Assembly: GCA_033856335.1 (NCBI GenBank)
Contig: JAWVFG010000109.1
Coordinates: 1-14,347, forward strand
Reading direction: 5' to 3'
DNA: 14,347 nucleotides
Origin: DASUPK01 sp033856335
GTDB taxonomy: Bacteria > Actinomycetota > Thermoleophilia > Solirubrobacterales > 70-9
Position numbers and translations under genes: made by a program. Below, piece after piece: positions 1-7,236 of this stretch. The first letter of the stretch is position 1; the number at the start of each line of letters is the position of its first letter. The notes below the pieces were generated by a model. It was not told the origin of the DNA, ran no database searches, and saw only the letters and a list, made by a program, of their open reading frames with translations.

Positions 1-95
1 CCCTTCGGCATCAGGCGCGACCGCTGGCGGCCGCCCGTCATAAGTCGCTACGGGCTTCGCCCTACGCTCCAACAGCGAGCGGCCTTGCGGTCGCT

Positions 96-101
96 TAGCA
101 T
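96..101 (+). promoter_or_regulatory. Possible -10 element for the fhaA operon
   Basis: TAGCAT fits the actinobacterial TANNNT -10 pattern and lies about 55 bases before the proposed fhaA start, outside any gene. No convincing -35 hexamer sits 16-18 bases upstream. It partly overlaps the base of the 78-95 hairpin. A weak call based on one short motif; the real promoter could lie before the window. Confidence 0.2.
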
Positions 102-145
102 TTCGCAGCGGCTCTGCCTGAGTCGCCGCCCAACCCACCGATCCT

Positions 146-150
146 AGGAG
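146..150 (+). promoter_or_regulatory. Ribosome binding site deciding the fhaA start
   Basis: AGGAG is a strong Shine-Dalgarno sequence. It sits 6 bases before the ATC codon at 157, the ideal distance, but 57 bases before the first canonical start (GTG at 208). An in-frame TAG at 145-147 rules out any start further upstream. The site therefore argues that translation begins at 157. Confidence 0.6.
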
Positions 151-156
151 TCTGCG

Positions 157-924
157 ATCAGCGTTCTGCGCAACCTGGAAGCTCGAATCGAGGGCCTCGT
201 CGAGGGCGTGTTCAGCCGTGCCTTCAGCTCCGGCGTGCAGCCGGTCGAGATCGCGCGCAAGCTCGCCAAGGAGATGGACGCCCACAAGACCGCCTCGGTC
301 CAGCGCGTCTACGTGCCCAACGAGTACACCGTCTGGCTCTGCCCCGACGACTACGACCGCTTCAAGGACTACGAGTCCTCGCTCGCACAGGAGCTCAGCG
401 GTCACCTGCTCGAGCACGCCCGCCACCACGACTTCGACCTGCTCACGCGGCCCGTCGTGAACCTGGATCAGGATGAGCGGCTGCGGCTCGGGGAGTTCGG
501 TATCCAGACCCGTCTGGTGCGGCCCCCGCAGCGGCAGGGGGCCGAGCCCGAGCAGGGGGAGCACGGCCACACGATGGTCTACTCGGCGACCCAGGCGCAG
601 AAGGCGCGCTCGAAGCGGCGTCCCGACGCGGCCTTCTCGGAGACCCGAGCGATCATCTCGGTGGACGATCGCCGGTACGTGCTCGACGGGCCAACGGCGA
701 CGCTCGGGCGCTCCAAGGAAGCGGACTGCATCATCGACGACCCCAACATCTCGCGCCGGCATGCCGAGCTGCGCCGGTCGAGCGTGGGGGACTGGCAGAT
801 CGTGGACCTGAACTCGACCAACGGGATCAAGGTCAACGGCCGCCGCGTCGCCAACGCCCGCCTCTCGCCGGGCGATGAGATCACCCTCGGAACCAAGGTC
901 TTCGCCTTCGACATCGAGCAGTGA
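157..924 (+). CDS. fhaA: FhaA: DUF3662 and FHA domain protein
   Basis: Cytoplasmic phosphothreonine-binding adaptor expected to dock onto phosphorylated targets of the wall kinase; in mycobacteria FhaA binds phosphorylated MviN (MurJ). Read from 157 it has 255 residues: a DUF3662 domain at about 1-115 (VQPVEIARKLAKEMD, VPNEYTVWL), a charged linker, then an FHA domain at about 165-250 with its ligand-binding residues intact (G184-R185-S186, S199-R-R-H202, N219-STNG). The linker is far shorter than in mycobacterial FhaA. The start is odd: the conserved opening SVLRNLEARIEGLVEG lies upstream of the only canonical start (GTG 208), and the codon at the right distance from AGGAG is ATC. Either ATC is used or an ATG has been miscalled. 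The 3' end overlaps fhaB by four bases (GTGA). Identity is firm; the start is less so. Confidence 0.88.
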   Translation: MSVLRNLEARIEGLVEGVFSRAFSSGVQPVEIARKLAKEMDAHKTASVQRVYVPNEYTVWLCPDDYDRFKDYESSLAQELSGHLLEHARHHDFDLLTRPVVNLDQDERLRLGEFGIQTRLVRPPQRQGAEPEQGEHGHTMVYSATQAQKARSKRRPDAAFSETRAIISVDDRRYVLDGPTATLGRSKEADCIIDDPNISRRHAELRRSSVGDWQIVDLNSTNGIKVNGRRVANARLSPGDEITLGTKVFAFDIEQ

Positions 925-1385
925 ACGACCTCGAGCCGCTAGCCGTAGCGCTCAAGTTCGGCTTTCTGGCCGTGCTCTACCTGTTCCTGCTGTGGGTCAC
1001 CAGGATGGCGCTGCGCGACCTGAGGGGCACAGCCTCGCCGGGCTTCGAGACCGGGTACCACGAGGTCCTCGGCGGCGGTGAGGAGGCCACCGACGCCTTC
1101 CTTGTCGTGCAGGACGGCGGCGGCCTGACGAAGGGCGATCACTTCGACCTCTTCGGAGGGGTCTCCCTCGGCCGCTCCGCCGATGCGGACATCAGGCTGG
1201 ACGACCGCTACGCATCCGGTTTCCACGCCCGCGTGTTCAACCGCTCCGGGATATACGTCGTCGAGGACCTGAATTCGACCAATGGCACTCTCCTCAATTC
1301 GCGCGAGCTCCACGGCGAGGCGGAGCTGAGTGCCGGTGACGTGATCCGAATCGGGGACACTGAGTTCCGCTTCGAGGTCTCCTGA
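921..1385 (+). CDS. fhaB: FhaB/FipA-like membrane-anchored FHA protein
   Basis: Small FHA protein that ties Ser/Thr kinase signalling to wall synthesis and division; the mycobacterial counterpart is FhaB (FipA), reported to bridge FtsZ and FtsQ. It has 154 residues: one N-terminal membrane segment at about 10-30 (FGFLAVLYLFLLWVTRMAL), a linker, and an FHA domain at about 62-153. Key residues are G84-R85-S86, S99, H102 and N118-STNG. The usual arginine before the histidine is phenylalanine here (SGFHA), but the serine and histidine of the phosphopeptide site are kept. The GTG start overlaps the fhaA stop as GTGA, and the stop overlaps the pstP ATG by one base (TGATG). With no strong Shine-Dalgarno before the GTG, translation probably depends on fhaA. 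Confidence 0.88.
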   Translation: MNDLEPLAVALKFGFLAVLYLFLLWVTRMALRDLRGTASPGFETGYHEVLGGGEEATDAFLVVQDGGGLTKGDHFDLFGGVSLGRSADADIRLDDRYASGFHARVFNRSGIYVVEDLNSTNGTLLNSRELHGEAELSAGDVIRIGDTEFRFEVS

Positions 1386-2623
1386 TGCTGACCGTCGCCG
1401 AGGAAGCTCACAAGACAGACACCGGGCGCCAGCGCCACGCGAACGAGGACTCGTACTTCGCCCGCGCGCCGCTGTTCGCGGTCGCCGATGGGATGGGCGG
1501 GGCCCAGGCCGGCGAGGTCGCTTCACGGATCGCCGCCAGCGCCTTCGAGCGCCGCCAGCGCCTCAGCCGCGAGGAGCCCGCCGAGGGGCAGCTCGAGGAG
1601 ATCGCCCAGACGGCGAACCGGGAGATCCACCAGCTCGCCCAGGAGGACTCCTCGCGCGCGGGAATGGGCACGACCCTGACCGCGGCGATGGTCCGCGGCG
1701 ACGAGGTCGCCCTGGGGCACGTCGGCGACAGCCGCGCCTACGTGCTCCGCGACGGTCAGCTCAAGCGGCTGACCAAGGACCACTCGCTGGTCGAGGAGCT
1801 CCGTCGCCAGGGCCGGCTCACGGAGGAGCAGGCCGAGGAGCATCCGCAGCGCTCGATCATCACGCGCGCCCTCGGGCCGGAGCCGAGCGTCAACGTCGAC
1901 ACGATGACCTTCGCGGCCCGCGACGGCGACGTCTTCCTCCTCTGCAGCGACGGTCTCACGACCATGGTCTCCGACGACGAGATCCGCCAGATCCTCGTCG
2001 AGTCGCGGACCCTGCGGGGTGCGGTCAACAAGCTCGTCGAGGCTGCCAACCGCGGTGGGGGACGGGACAACATCACGGCGGTCGCCTTCCGCGTCGCGGA
2101 TGCGGACGCGAAGGAGGGTGAGGAGAGCGCAACGCTGATCTCCCGCACCGCCGAGCAGGCGGGCATGACGGGCGAGAGGATGCGGGCCGCAGGGGACCGG
2201 CTCCGGGGCCGAGGCCCGATGCCGGCTCCGCGGAGGCGCCGCCGCGTCCTGGGGATCGCGGCGGCGCTGCTCGCGGCGGTCGTGATCATCGGCGGCGGCT
2301 TCCTGCTGGCGCGCTCCGTGTACTTCCTCGGCACGGACAGCCAGGGCAACGTCGCCCTCTACCGGGGATTGCCCTACCAGCTGCCGCTCGGGATCAACCT
2401 CTATTCGGAGCAGTATTCGGTCCCTGTCCAGGAGGGGACCCTCTCCGAGGATCGCCAGAGGGCGGTCACCGGCCACACGCTGCGGGGCAAGGGAGACGCG
2501 ACCAGCCTCGTCGACGACATCAAGCTGAGGCCGGCGGAGGGCCTGCCGCCGCCACCACGGCCGCCCGCCAAGAAGAAGTCTGGGGCCGGCTCCAAGGGCC
2601 AGCAGGCGCAGAAGAAGCGTTGA
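1385..2623 (+). CDS. pstP: PstP-type PP2C Ser/Thr phosphatase
   Basis: Metal-dependent (PPM/PP2C) phosphatase expected to dephosphorylate PknB and its targets. The catalytic domain fills residues 1-237, with metal-binding positions visible as ED at 21-22, D35 in VADGMGG, D189 in CSDG and D228 in GRDN; GHVGDSRAY and RALG are typical PP2C motifs. A basic juxtamembrane stretch (282-287) precedes one membrane helix at about 288-309. An extracytoplasmic part of about 100 residues follows, ending in a proline/lysine-rich tail (PPPPRPPAKKK). This domain order matches mycobacterial PstP, at 412 residues. GAGG at 1374-1377, seven bases before the ATG, is a good ribosome binding site. The stop overlaps the rodA start as TTGA. 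Confidence 0.93.
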   Translation: MLTVAEEAHKTDTGRQRHANEDSYFARAPLFAVADGMGGAQAGEVASRIAASAFERRQRLSREEPAEGQLEEIAQTANREIHQLAQEDSSRAGMGTTLTAAMVRGDEVALGHVGDSRAYVLRDGQLKRLTKDHSLVEELRRQGRLTEEQAEEHPQRSIITRALGPEPSVNVDTMTFAARDGDVFLLCSDGLTTMVSDDEIRQILVESRTLRGAVNKLVEAANRGGGRDNITAVAFRVADADAKEGEESATLISRTAEQAGMTGERMRAAGDRLRGRGPMPAPRRRRRVLGIAAALLAAVVIIGGGFLLARSVYFLGTDSQGNVALYRGLPYQLPLGINLYSEQYSVPVQEGTLSEDRQRAVTGHTLRGKGDATSLVDDIKLRPAEGLPPPPRPPAKKKSGAGSKGQQAQKKR

Positions 2624-3951
2624 GCGCCCGCACCCGCGAGCTCTTTGCACTGATCCCGGTCGCGCTCCTGGTCACGGCCGGGTTCACGGCCGTGCTGATC
2701 AGCAACTCCACTCAGCTCGGCAACCTGAGCGTCTTCTACGGTGCGTATTTCCTCGCCGTCTGCGTCGCCACCCACATCGTCATCCGGATCCGGCTGCCCG
2801 ACGCCGACCCCTTCCTCTTCCCGCTGGTGGCGCTGCTGGCCGCGTTCGGGCTGGTGATGCTCTACAGGCTCAATGAGGGGCTGGCCCGCGACCAGGCCAA
2901 CTGGTTCGTGCTCGGCCTGATCCTCTTCTCGGCGACGATCATCTTCCTGCGCGACTACGAGGCCCTCGAGCGCTACCGCTACCTGATCGCGCTGGCCGGG
3001 ATTGTGCTCCTGATGCTGCCGCGGTTCGCGGGGCACCCGACCAACGACGCGTACCTGGCGATCGACCTGGGCCCGATCACCTTCCAGCCGACCGAGCTGG
3101 CCAAGATCTGCATCGTCGTCTTCCTCGCCAGCTACCTGAACGAGCGCCGCGAGGTGCTCGTGATCGGTGCGCGAAAGTTCGCAGGCCTGGTATTACCGCC
3201 GCTCAAGCACCTCGGGCCGCTGCTGGCGGTCTGGGGCGCCGCGATGGTGCTGCTGGTCTTCATCCGCGATCTGGGCAGCTCGGTGATGTTCTACGGGGCC
3301 TTCCTCGCGCTGATCTACGTGGCGACGGCGCGGATCTCGTTCGTGATCATCGGGCTCTTGCTGTTCGTGGGCGGCGCCTATTTCTTCGCCCATACGTCGG
3401 CGCACATCCAACAGCGTTTCGACATCTGGCTTGACCCGTTCCACGACGCCGGGGGGAGCGGCTACCAGATCTCCCAGTCGATCTTCGCCCAGGCCGACGG
3501 CGGGCTGTTCGGGAAAGGACTTGGGGATTCGCTCGTGCAGTTACCGGGCTGCCATGGGAACTTCCCGGATCAGTGCGCGATTCTGCCCGCGCCGCACACC
3601 GACTTCATCTACGCGGTGATCGTCGATGAGCTCGGTCTCTTCGGCGGCGCCGCGGTGGTGCTGATCTACGCGCTGATCGCCGAGCGCGGCTTCAAGACGG
3701 CGATCCTGGCGGAGGACGGGTTCTCCAAGCTGCTCTCCACCGGGCTGACGACGATCGTCGCGCTGCAGGCCTTCGTGATCATCGGCGGCGTCACTCGGGT
3801 GATCCCGCTGACGGGCGTCACGCTGCCGTTCATCAGCTACGGCGGCAGCTCGATCGTGGCCAACTTCATCCTGCTCGCGCTGCTGCTGATGATCTCGGAC
3901 AAGTCACGGCGGCGCGTGCGACTGCAGAACCAGGCGGAGGCGCTCCAGTGA
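2620..3951 (+). CDS. rodA: RodA: SEDS peptidoglycan glycosyltransferase
   Basis: Polytopic SEDS-family enzyme that polymerises lipid II into glycan strands, working with the class B PBP encoded next. The 443 residues form about ten hydrophobic helices. Family signatures are seen: WLDPFHDAGGSGYQ at 270-283, where D276 aligns with the catalytic Asp of FtsW/RodA; GLFGKGLGDS at 295-304; HTDFIYAVIVDELG at 326-339; and GVTLPFISYGGSS near the end. The order rodA-pbpA is that of the actinobacterial elongation pair, so RodA is preferred over FtsW. Odd: a roughly 12-residue insertion between GLGDS and LPAPHTDF carries two cysteines (C311, C319) in the loop bearing the active site. The start is TTG, overlapping the pstP stop by four bases; the stop overlaps pbpA likewise. 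Confidence 0.92.
   Translation: MSARTRELFALIPVALLVTAGFTAVLISNSTQLGNLSVFYGAYFLAVCVATHIVIRIRLPDADPFLFPLVALLAAFGLVMLYRLNEGLARDQANWFVLGLILFSATIIFLRDYEALERYRYLIALAGIVLLMLPRFAGHPTNDAYLAIDLGPITFQPTELAKICIVVFLASYLNERREVLVIGARKFAGLVLPPLKHLGPLLAVWGAAMVLLVFIRDLGSSVMFYGAFLALIYVATARISFVIIGLLLFVGGAYFFAHTSAHIQQRFDIWLDPFHDAGGSGYQISQSIFAQADGGLFGKGLGDSLVQLPGCHGNFPDQCAILPAPHTDFIYAVIVDELGLFGGAAVVLIYALIAERGFKTAILAEDGFSKLLSTGLTTIVALQAFVIIGGVTRVIPLTGVTLPFISYGGSSIVANFILLALLLMISDKSRRRVRLQNQAEALQ
3936..3940 (+). promoter_or_regulatory. Strong ribosome binding site for pbpA
   Basis: GGAGG lies seven bases before the pbpA GTG, inside the end of rodA. It is the best Shine-Dalgarno sequence in the operon and fixes the pbpA start. 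Confidence 0.7.
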
Positions 3952-5402
3952 ACCGGCAGATCGTCAAGCTCTTCGGCGTCATCCTGGTCCTGTACGCGCT
4001 GCTCTTCGGCTTCACCTCGTACTGGTCCGTCTTCGATTCGAGCTCGCTGAAGGCGAACACGGCCAATCGCAGGCCCCTGCTGGAGGAGCAGAAGATCCAG
4101 CGAGGCGACATCCTCGCCGACGACGGCACGGTGATCGCCCACTCCGTCGCGCAGGGCAAGGGCAACAACAAGATCTACGTCCGCCACTACCCGCAGGGCT
4201 CGCTGTTCGGCAACCCGATCGGCTACAGCTTCGTGGACCGGGGGCGGGTCGGATTCGAGCAGTCGCACAATGACGAGCTGGTCGGGAACAAGACCGAGTT
4301 CCTCTCGGTGCTGGATGAGCTCCAGGGCCACGCCCAGGTGGGGGACAAGGTCCAGTCAACGCTCGATCCACAGGCCCAGAAGGTCGCCCTCGCCGGCCTC
4401 GGGGGCCAGCGTGGCTCGGTGGTGGCGATCGTCCCCTCCACCGGCGAGGTCCGCGTCATGGCGAGCATCCCCGGATACAACCCGAACGACGTCGAGAACT
4501 CGAACACGTTCCAGCGACTCAACACGCAGAGCAGCGCACCGCTCTTCAACCGGGCGACGCAGGCCGGCTACCCGCCGGGCTCGACGATGAAGGTGGTGAC
4601 CGCGACGGCGGCGCTCGACAGCGGCCAGTTCACCACCAACTCGGTCCTCAGCGGGCGCTCGCCGCAGACGATCGACGGCGTGCCGCTCTCCAACGCCGGG
4701 GGCGAGCAGTTCGGCGACATCCCGATGACCACCGCCCTCACGAACTCGGTCAACACCTGGTGGGCGCAGGTCGGTGAGAAGCTCGGCAAGGACACGATGT
4801 TCAAGTACATGGACCGCTACGGCTTCGACGCCAAGCCGCGGATCGACCTCCCGAGCTTCCAGCTCGCCGCCAGCGGCGTGTACTCGGGCAACAGGCTGCT
4901 CACCCCCAGCGACCCGATCGACATCGGCCGAGTCGCGATCGGCCAGGAGCGCCTCCGGGTGACACCGCTGCAGATGGCCGAGGTGGCCGCCACGGTGGCC
5001 AACAAGGGCGAGCTGATGGAGCCGCGGCTGTGGTCGAAGGTGATCGATCCCGATGGCCGGGCAACGAACATGAGTCCCGCCCACCAGAGCCGGGTGATGA
5101 GCGAGAACACGGCCTCTGAGATCAACAACATGATGCAGAGCGTCGTCCAGGAGGGAACGGGGACAGCGGCCGCCGTGTCGGGAATCGACGTCGCCGGCAA
5201 GACCGGGACGGCGGAGATCTCCACCGGCGTGAACCAGGCCTGGTTCATCGGATTCGCGCCCGCGAACGACCCTCAGATCGCGATCGCGGTCACCGTAGAG
5301 CGGACCAGCGGCTTCGGCGGCCCGACCGCCGGGCCGATCTTCAAGAACGTCGCCGAGACGATCCTCCGGGAGAACCGGGGCTCAGGTGGCTCAGGTGGCT
5401 AA
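3948..5402 (+). CDS. pbpA: PbpA: class B penicillin-binding protein (transpeptidase)
   Basis: Monofunctional DD-transpeptidase that cross-links peptidoglycan outside the membrane, partner of RodA. The 484 residues hold an N-terminal membrane anchor (about 7-26), a pedestal starting with LLEEQKIQRGDILADDG, and a transpeptidase domain from about 150. All three active-site motifs are present: S212-T-M-K215 with the nucleophilic serine, S267-V-N269, and K418-T-G. No PASTA domain is attached. Length and architecture match mycobacterial PbpA. GTG start with a strong GGAGG; the first four bases overlap the rodA stop. The last codons run through a tandem 9-base repeat giving a Ser-Gly-rich tail (SGGSGG), and that repeat also contains the GTG codons that may start pknB. 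Confidence 0.94.
   Translation: MNRQIVKLFGVILVLYALLFGFTSYWSVFDSSSLKANTANRRPLLEEQKIQRGDILADDGTVIAHSVAQGKGNNKIYVRHYPQGSLFGNPIGYSFVDRGRVGFEQSHNDELVGNKTEFLSVLDELQGHAQVGDKVQSTLDPQAQKVALAGLGGQRGSVVAIVPSTGEVRVMASIPGYNPNDVENSNTFQRLNTQSSAPLFNRATQAGYPPGSTMKVVTATAALDSGQFTTNSVLSGRSPQTIDGVPLSNAGGEQFGDIPMTTALTNSVNTWWAQVGEKLGKDTMFKYMDRYGFDAKPRIDLPSFQLAASGVYSGNRLLTPSDPIDIGRVAIGQERLRVTPLQMAEVAATVANKGELMEPRLWSKVIDPDGRATNMSPAHQSRVMSENTASEINNMMQSVVQEGTGTAAAVSGIDVAGKTGTAEISTGVNQAWFIGFAPANDPQIAIAVTVERTSGFGGPTAGPIFKNVAETILRENRGSGGSGG
5379..5400 (+). repeat. 9-base tandem repeat spanning the pbpA/pknB junction
   Basis: GGCTCAGGT occurs twice in a row, followed by a partial third copy (GGCT). In the pbpA frame it encodes Gly/Ser; in the pknB frame it supplies two possible GTG starts, at 5386 and 5395. 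Gain or loss of a 9-base unit would keep both frames. Confidence 0.8.
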
Positions 5403-7236
5403 TCCGCGCAAGGGCACCATGGTCGATGAGCGCTACCAGCTCGACCGGAAGATCGGCTCGGGGGGGATGGCCGACGTCTGGCTGGCCGAGGACACCGAGC
5501 TCGACCGCAACGTGGCGATCAAGATCCTCCACGATCGCTTCGCGCAGGACGGCGAGTTCGTCCAGCGCTTTCAGCGCGAGGCCCAATCCGCCGCCGGGCT
5601 GCAGCATCCGAACGTGGTCGGGATCTTCGACCGCGGCTCCTTCCGCGACTCCTATTTCATCGCGATGGAGTACGTCGACGGCCCGTCCCTCAAGGACCTG
5701 GTCAAGGGCGGGATGGGGACCAAGGACGCGATCGACTTCACCCGCCAGATCCTCCATGCCGCCCGCTTCGCCCACCGCAAGGGGATCATCCACCGCGACC
5801 TGAAGCCGCAGAACGTCCTGATCGACGACGAGGGGCGCGCCCGTGTCGCCGACTTCGGGATCGCCCGCGGCGGGGAGAACTCCGACATCACCGCGACCGG
5901 TTCGGTCATGGGGACCGCGCAGTACCTCTCTCCCGAGCAGGCGCAGGGCAAGCCGACGACGCCGCGCTCGGACATCTACTCGATCGGCGTGATCCTCTAC
6001 GAGGCCCTCACCGGCCGAGTCCCCTTCGAAGGGGACAGCGCGGTCGCGGTCGCCCTCAAGCAGGTCTCCGAGGCCCCCCGCCGCCCGAGCGCCATCAACC
6101 CGAAGATCCCGCCGGCTCTCGACGCGGTGGTCATGCGGGCCCTCGCCAAGGACCCCGACGCGCGCTTCAAGGACGCGGACGCCTTCCTGCGGGGCCTCGA
6201 CGCCGCCGAGCGTGCCCCTGACAGCCCTCGCCCGCAGGACACGGCGGCTTTCGCCGCGGTCTCGCCCGAGGGGGAGACCGACGTGCCCGGGGACGAGGAG
6301 GACTACGAGGACTACTACCCGGATCGCCGGCGCCGCTGGCGCTGGATCGTGGTCGCTCTGCTCGTCGCCGCCGTAGCCGCCCTCGTCGCCTTCGCGCTCA
6401 CCCGGCCGTCGCATGTCTCGATTCCCGATGTGATCGGCCAGAACTCCGACCCGGCAAGCCGGCTTCTCGACAGCAAGGGCTTCAAGGTCGCCATCAAGGC
6501 CGTGCCCAGCCCCGCGCCCAGGGACCAGGTGGTGGAGCAGGATCCGATCCCGACGGACCGAGGGGGCGGCAAGGCGGAGGAGGGCTCGACGGTGACGCTC
6601 AGCGTCAGCTCCGGGCCGGCGATCGTGGCGGTGCCGGTCGTCGCCAACCTGAGCCAGGCCGATGCCACAAAACGCCTGGAAAAAGCCGGTTTTCGGGTGA
6701 CCGTCATGCAGCAGTACTCGAAGACGGTTCCAAGGGGGCTCGTGATCGGGACCAATCCGTCGGCCGCGACTCAGCTCTCGACCTCCCAGGCGGTGACCAT
6801 GCTGGTCTCGCGCGGCGCCAACACGGTGACCGTCCCGAACGTGGTCGGCCTCAACGACCAGGCCGCGCTCGCGGCGCTCTCCAACGCGGGCCTGTCGGGC
6901 ACCGAGGTGCAGAAGGACTCCACCGAGCCCCAGGGCAAGGTGCTCGGCCAGAGCCCAGGGGCCGGCAAGCGGGTGGGCCGCGGCTCACAGGTGACGATCT
7001 TCGCCTCGACGGGCGCGATCACGGTCCCGGACGTCACCGGGCAGCCCAGGAAGGCCGCGGTGACGGCGCTGAAGAAGGCCGGGTTCACCGTCGCGGTGAC
7101 CGAGCAGACGACGACTGATCCGACCCAGGTGGGCCTCGTGATCTCCGAGTTCCCGCCCAGCGGCTCGCGGGGCCAGCGAGGCGACACCGTGACGATCTCC
7201 GTCGGCACCGAAGCACCGACCGCGACGACACCATGA
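5386..7236 (+). CDS. pknB: PknB: transmembrane Ser/Thr kinase with four PASTA domains
   Basis: Receptor kinase that senses muropeptides or lipid II and phosphorylates wall and division proteins. Kinase domain about 17-275: glycine loop GSGGMADVW (24-32), K46, H136-R-D138, D156-F-G158, and activation-loop threonines T169 and T171 before GTAQYLSPEQ. An acidic juxtamembrane patch (DEEDYEDYY) and RRRR precede a membrane helix at about 319-338. Outside are four PASTA repeats, at about 344-409, 414-476, 480-542 and 545-606. No PknA follows or precedes it, unlike mycobacteria. The start is uncertain: GTG 5386 (overlapping pbpA by 17 bases), GTG 5395, or ATG 5419, which begins MVDERYQL just before the kinase fold. 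The stop overlaps ddl as ATGA. Confidence 0.95.
   Translation: MAQVANPRKGTMVDERYQLDRKIGSGGMADVWLAEDTELDRNVAIKILHDRFAQDGEFVQRFQREAQSAAGLQHPNVVGIFDRGSFRDSYFIAMEYVDGPSLKDLVKGGMGTKDAIDFTRQILHAARFAHRKGIIHRDLKPQNVLIDDEGRARVADFGIARGGENSDITATGSVMGTAQYLSPEQAQGKPTTPRSDIYSIGVILYEALTGRVPFEGDSAVAVALKQVSEAPRRPSAINPKIPPALDAVVMRALAKDPDARFKDADAFLRGLDAAERAPDSPRPQDTAAFAAVSPEGETDVPGDEEDYEDYYPDRRRRWRWIVVALLVAAVAALVAFALTRPSHVSIPDVIGQNSDPASRLLDSKGFKVAIKAVPSPAPRDQVVEQDPIPTDRGGGKAEEGSTVTLSVSSGPAIVAVPVVANLSQADATKRLEKAGFRVTVMQQYSKTVPRGLVIGTNPSAATQLSTSQAVTMLVSRGANTVTVPNVVGLNDQAALAALSNAGLSGTEVQKDSTEPQGKVLGQSPGAGKRVGRGSQVTIFASTGAITVPDVTGQPRKAAVTALKKAGFTVAVTEQTTTDPTQVGLVISEFPPSGSRGQRGDTVTISVGTEAPTATTP

Larger units (their letters stand above)
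1..156. repeat. Palindrome-rich leader upstream of fhaA
   Basis: No gene is visible here. The stretch is dense in short GC hairpins. The best is at 78-95: a 7-bp stem (AGCGGCC with GGTCGCT, one G-U pair) closed by a TTGC loop. Others are GGGC/GCCC at 52-62 around a TTC loop, and GCGGC at 108-112 with GCCGC at 125-129. GCGGCCGC at 27-34 is a perfect palindrome. No T-run follows the 78-95 hairpin, so a classical terminator is not supported. It could be a dispersed palindromic repeat, a terminator for an upstream gene, or structured leader RNA. Only its palindromic nature is directly seen. Confidence 0.35.

Noticed and set aside
1..156. tRNA gene or classical terminator in the leader
   Set aside because: No cloverleaf or T-loop GTTCNANNC pattern was found, and the hairpins lack a following T-run.
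208..924. fhaA beginning at GTG 208
   Set aside because: It drops the conserved N-terminal residues and leaves the strong AGGAG at 146-150 without a use; kept only as an alternative.
1523..2650. Long minus-strand open frame opposite pstP (375 codons)
   Set aside because: Arginine- and aspartate-rich with no recognisable domain; explained by GC-rich codon bias opposite a clear PP2C gene.
5341..6414. Minus-strand open frame opposite the pknB kinase domain (357 codons)
   Set aside because: Low-complexity composition, no motif; antisense shadow of an unambiguous kinase.
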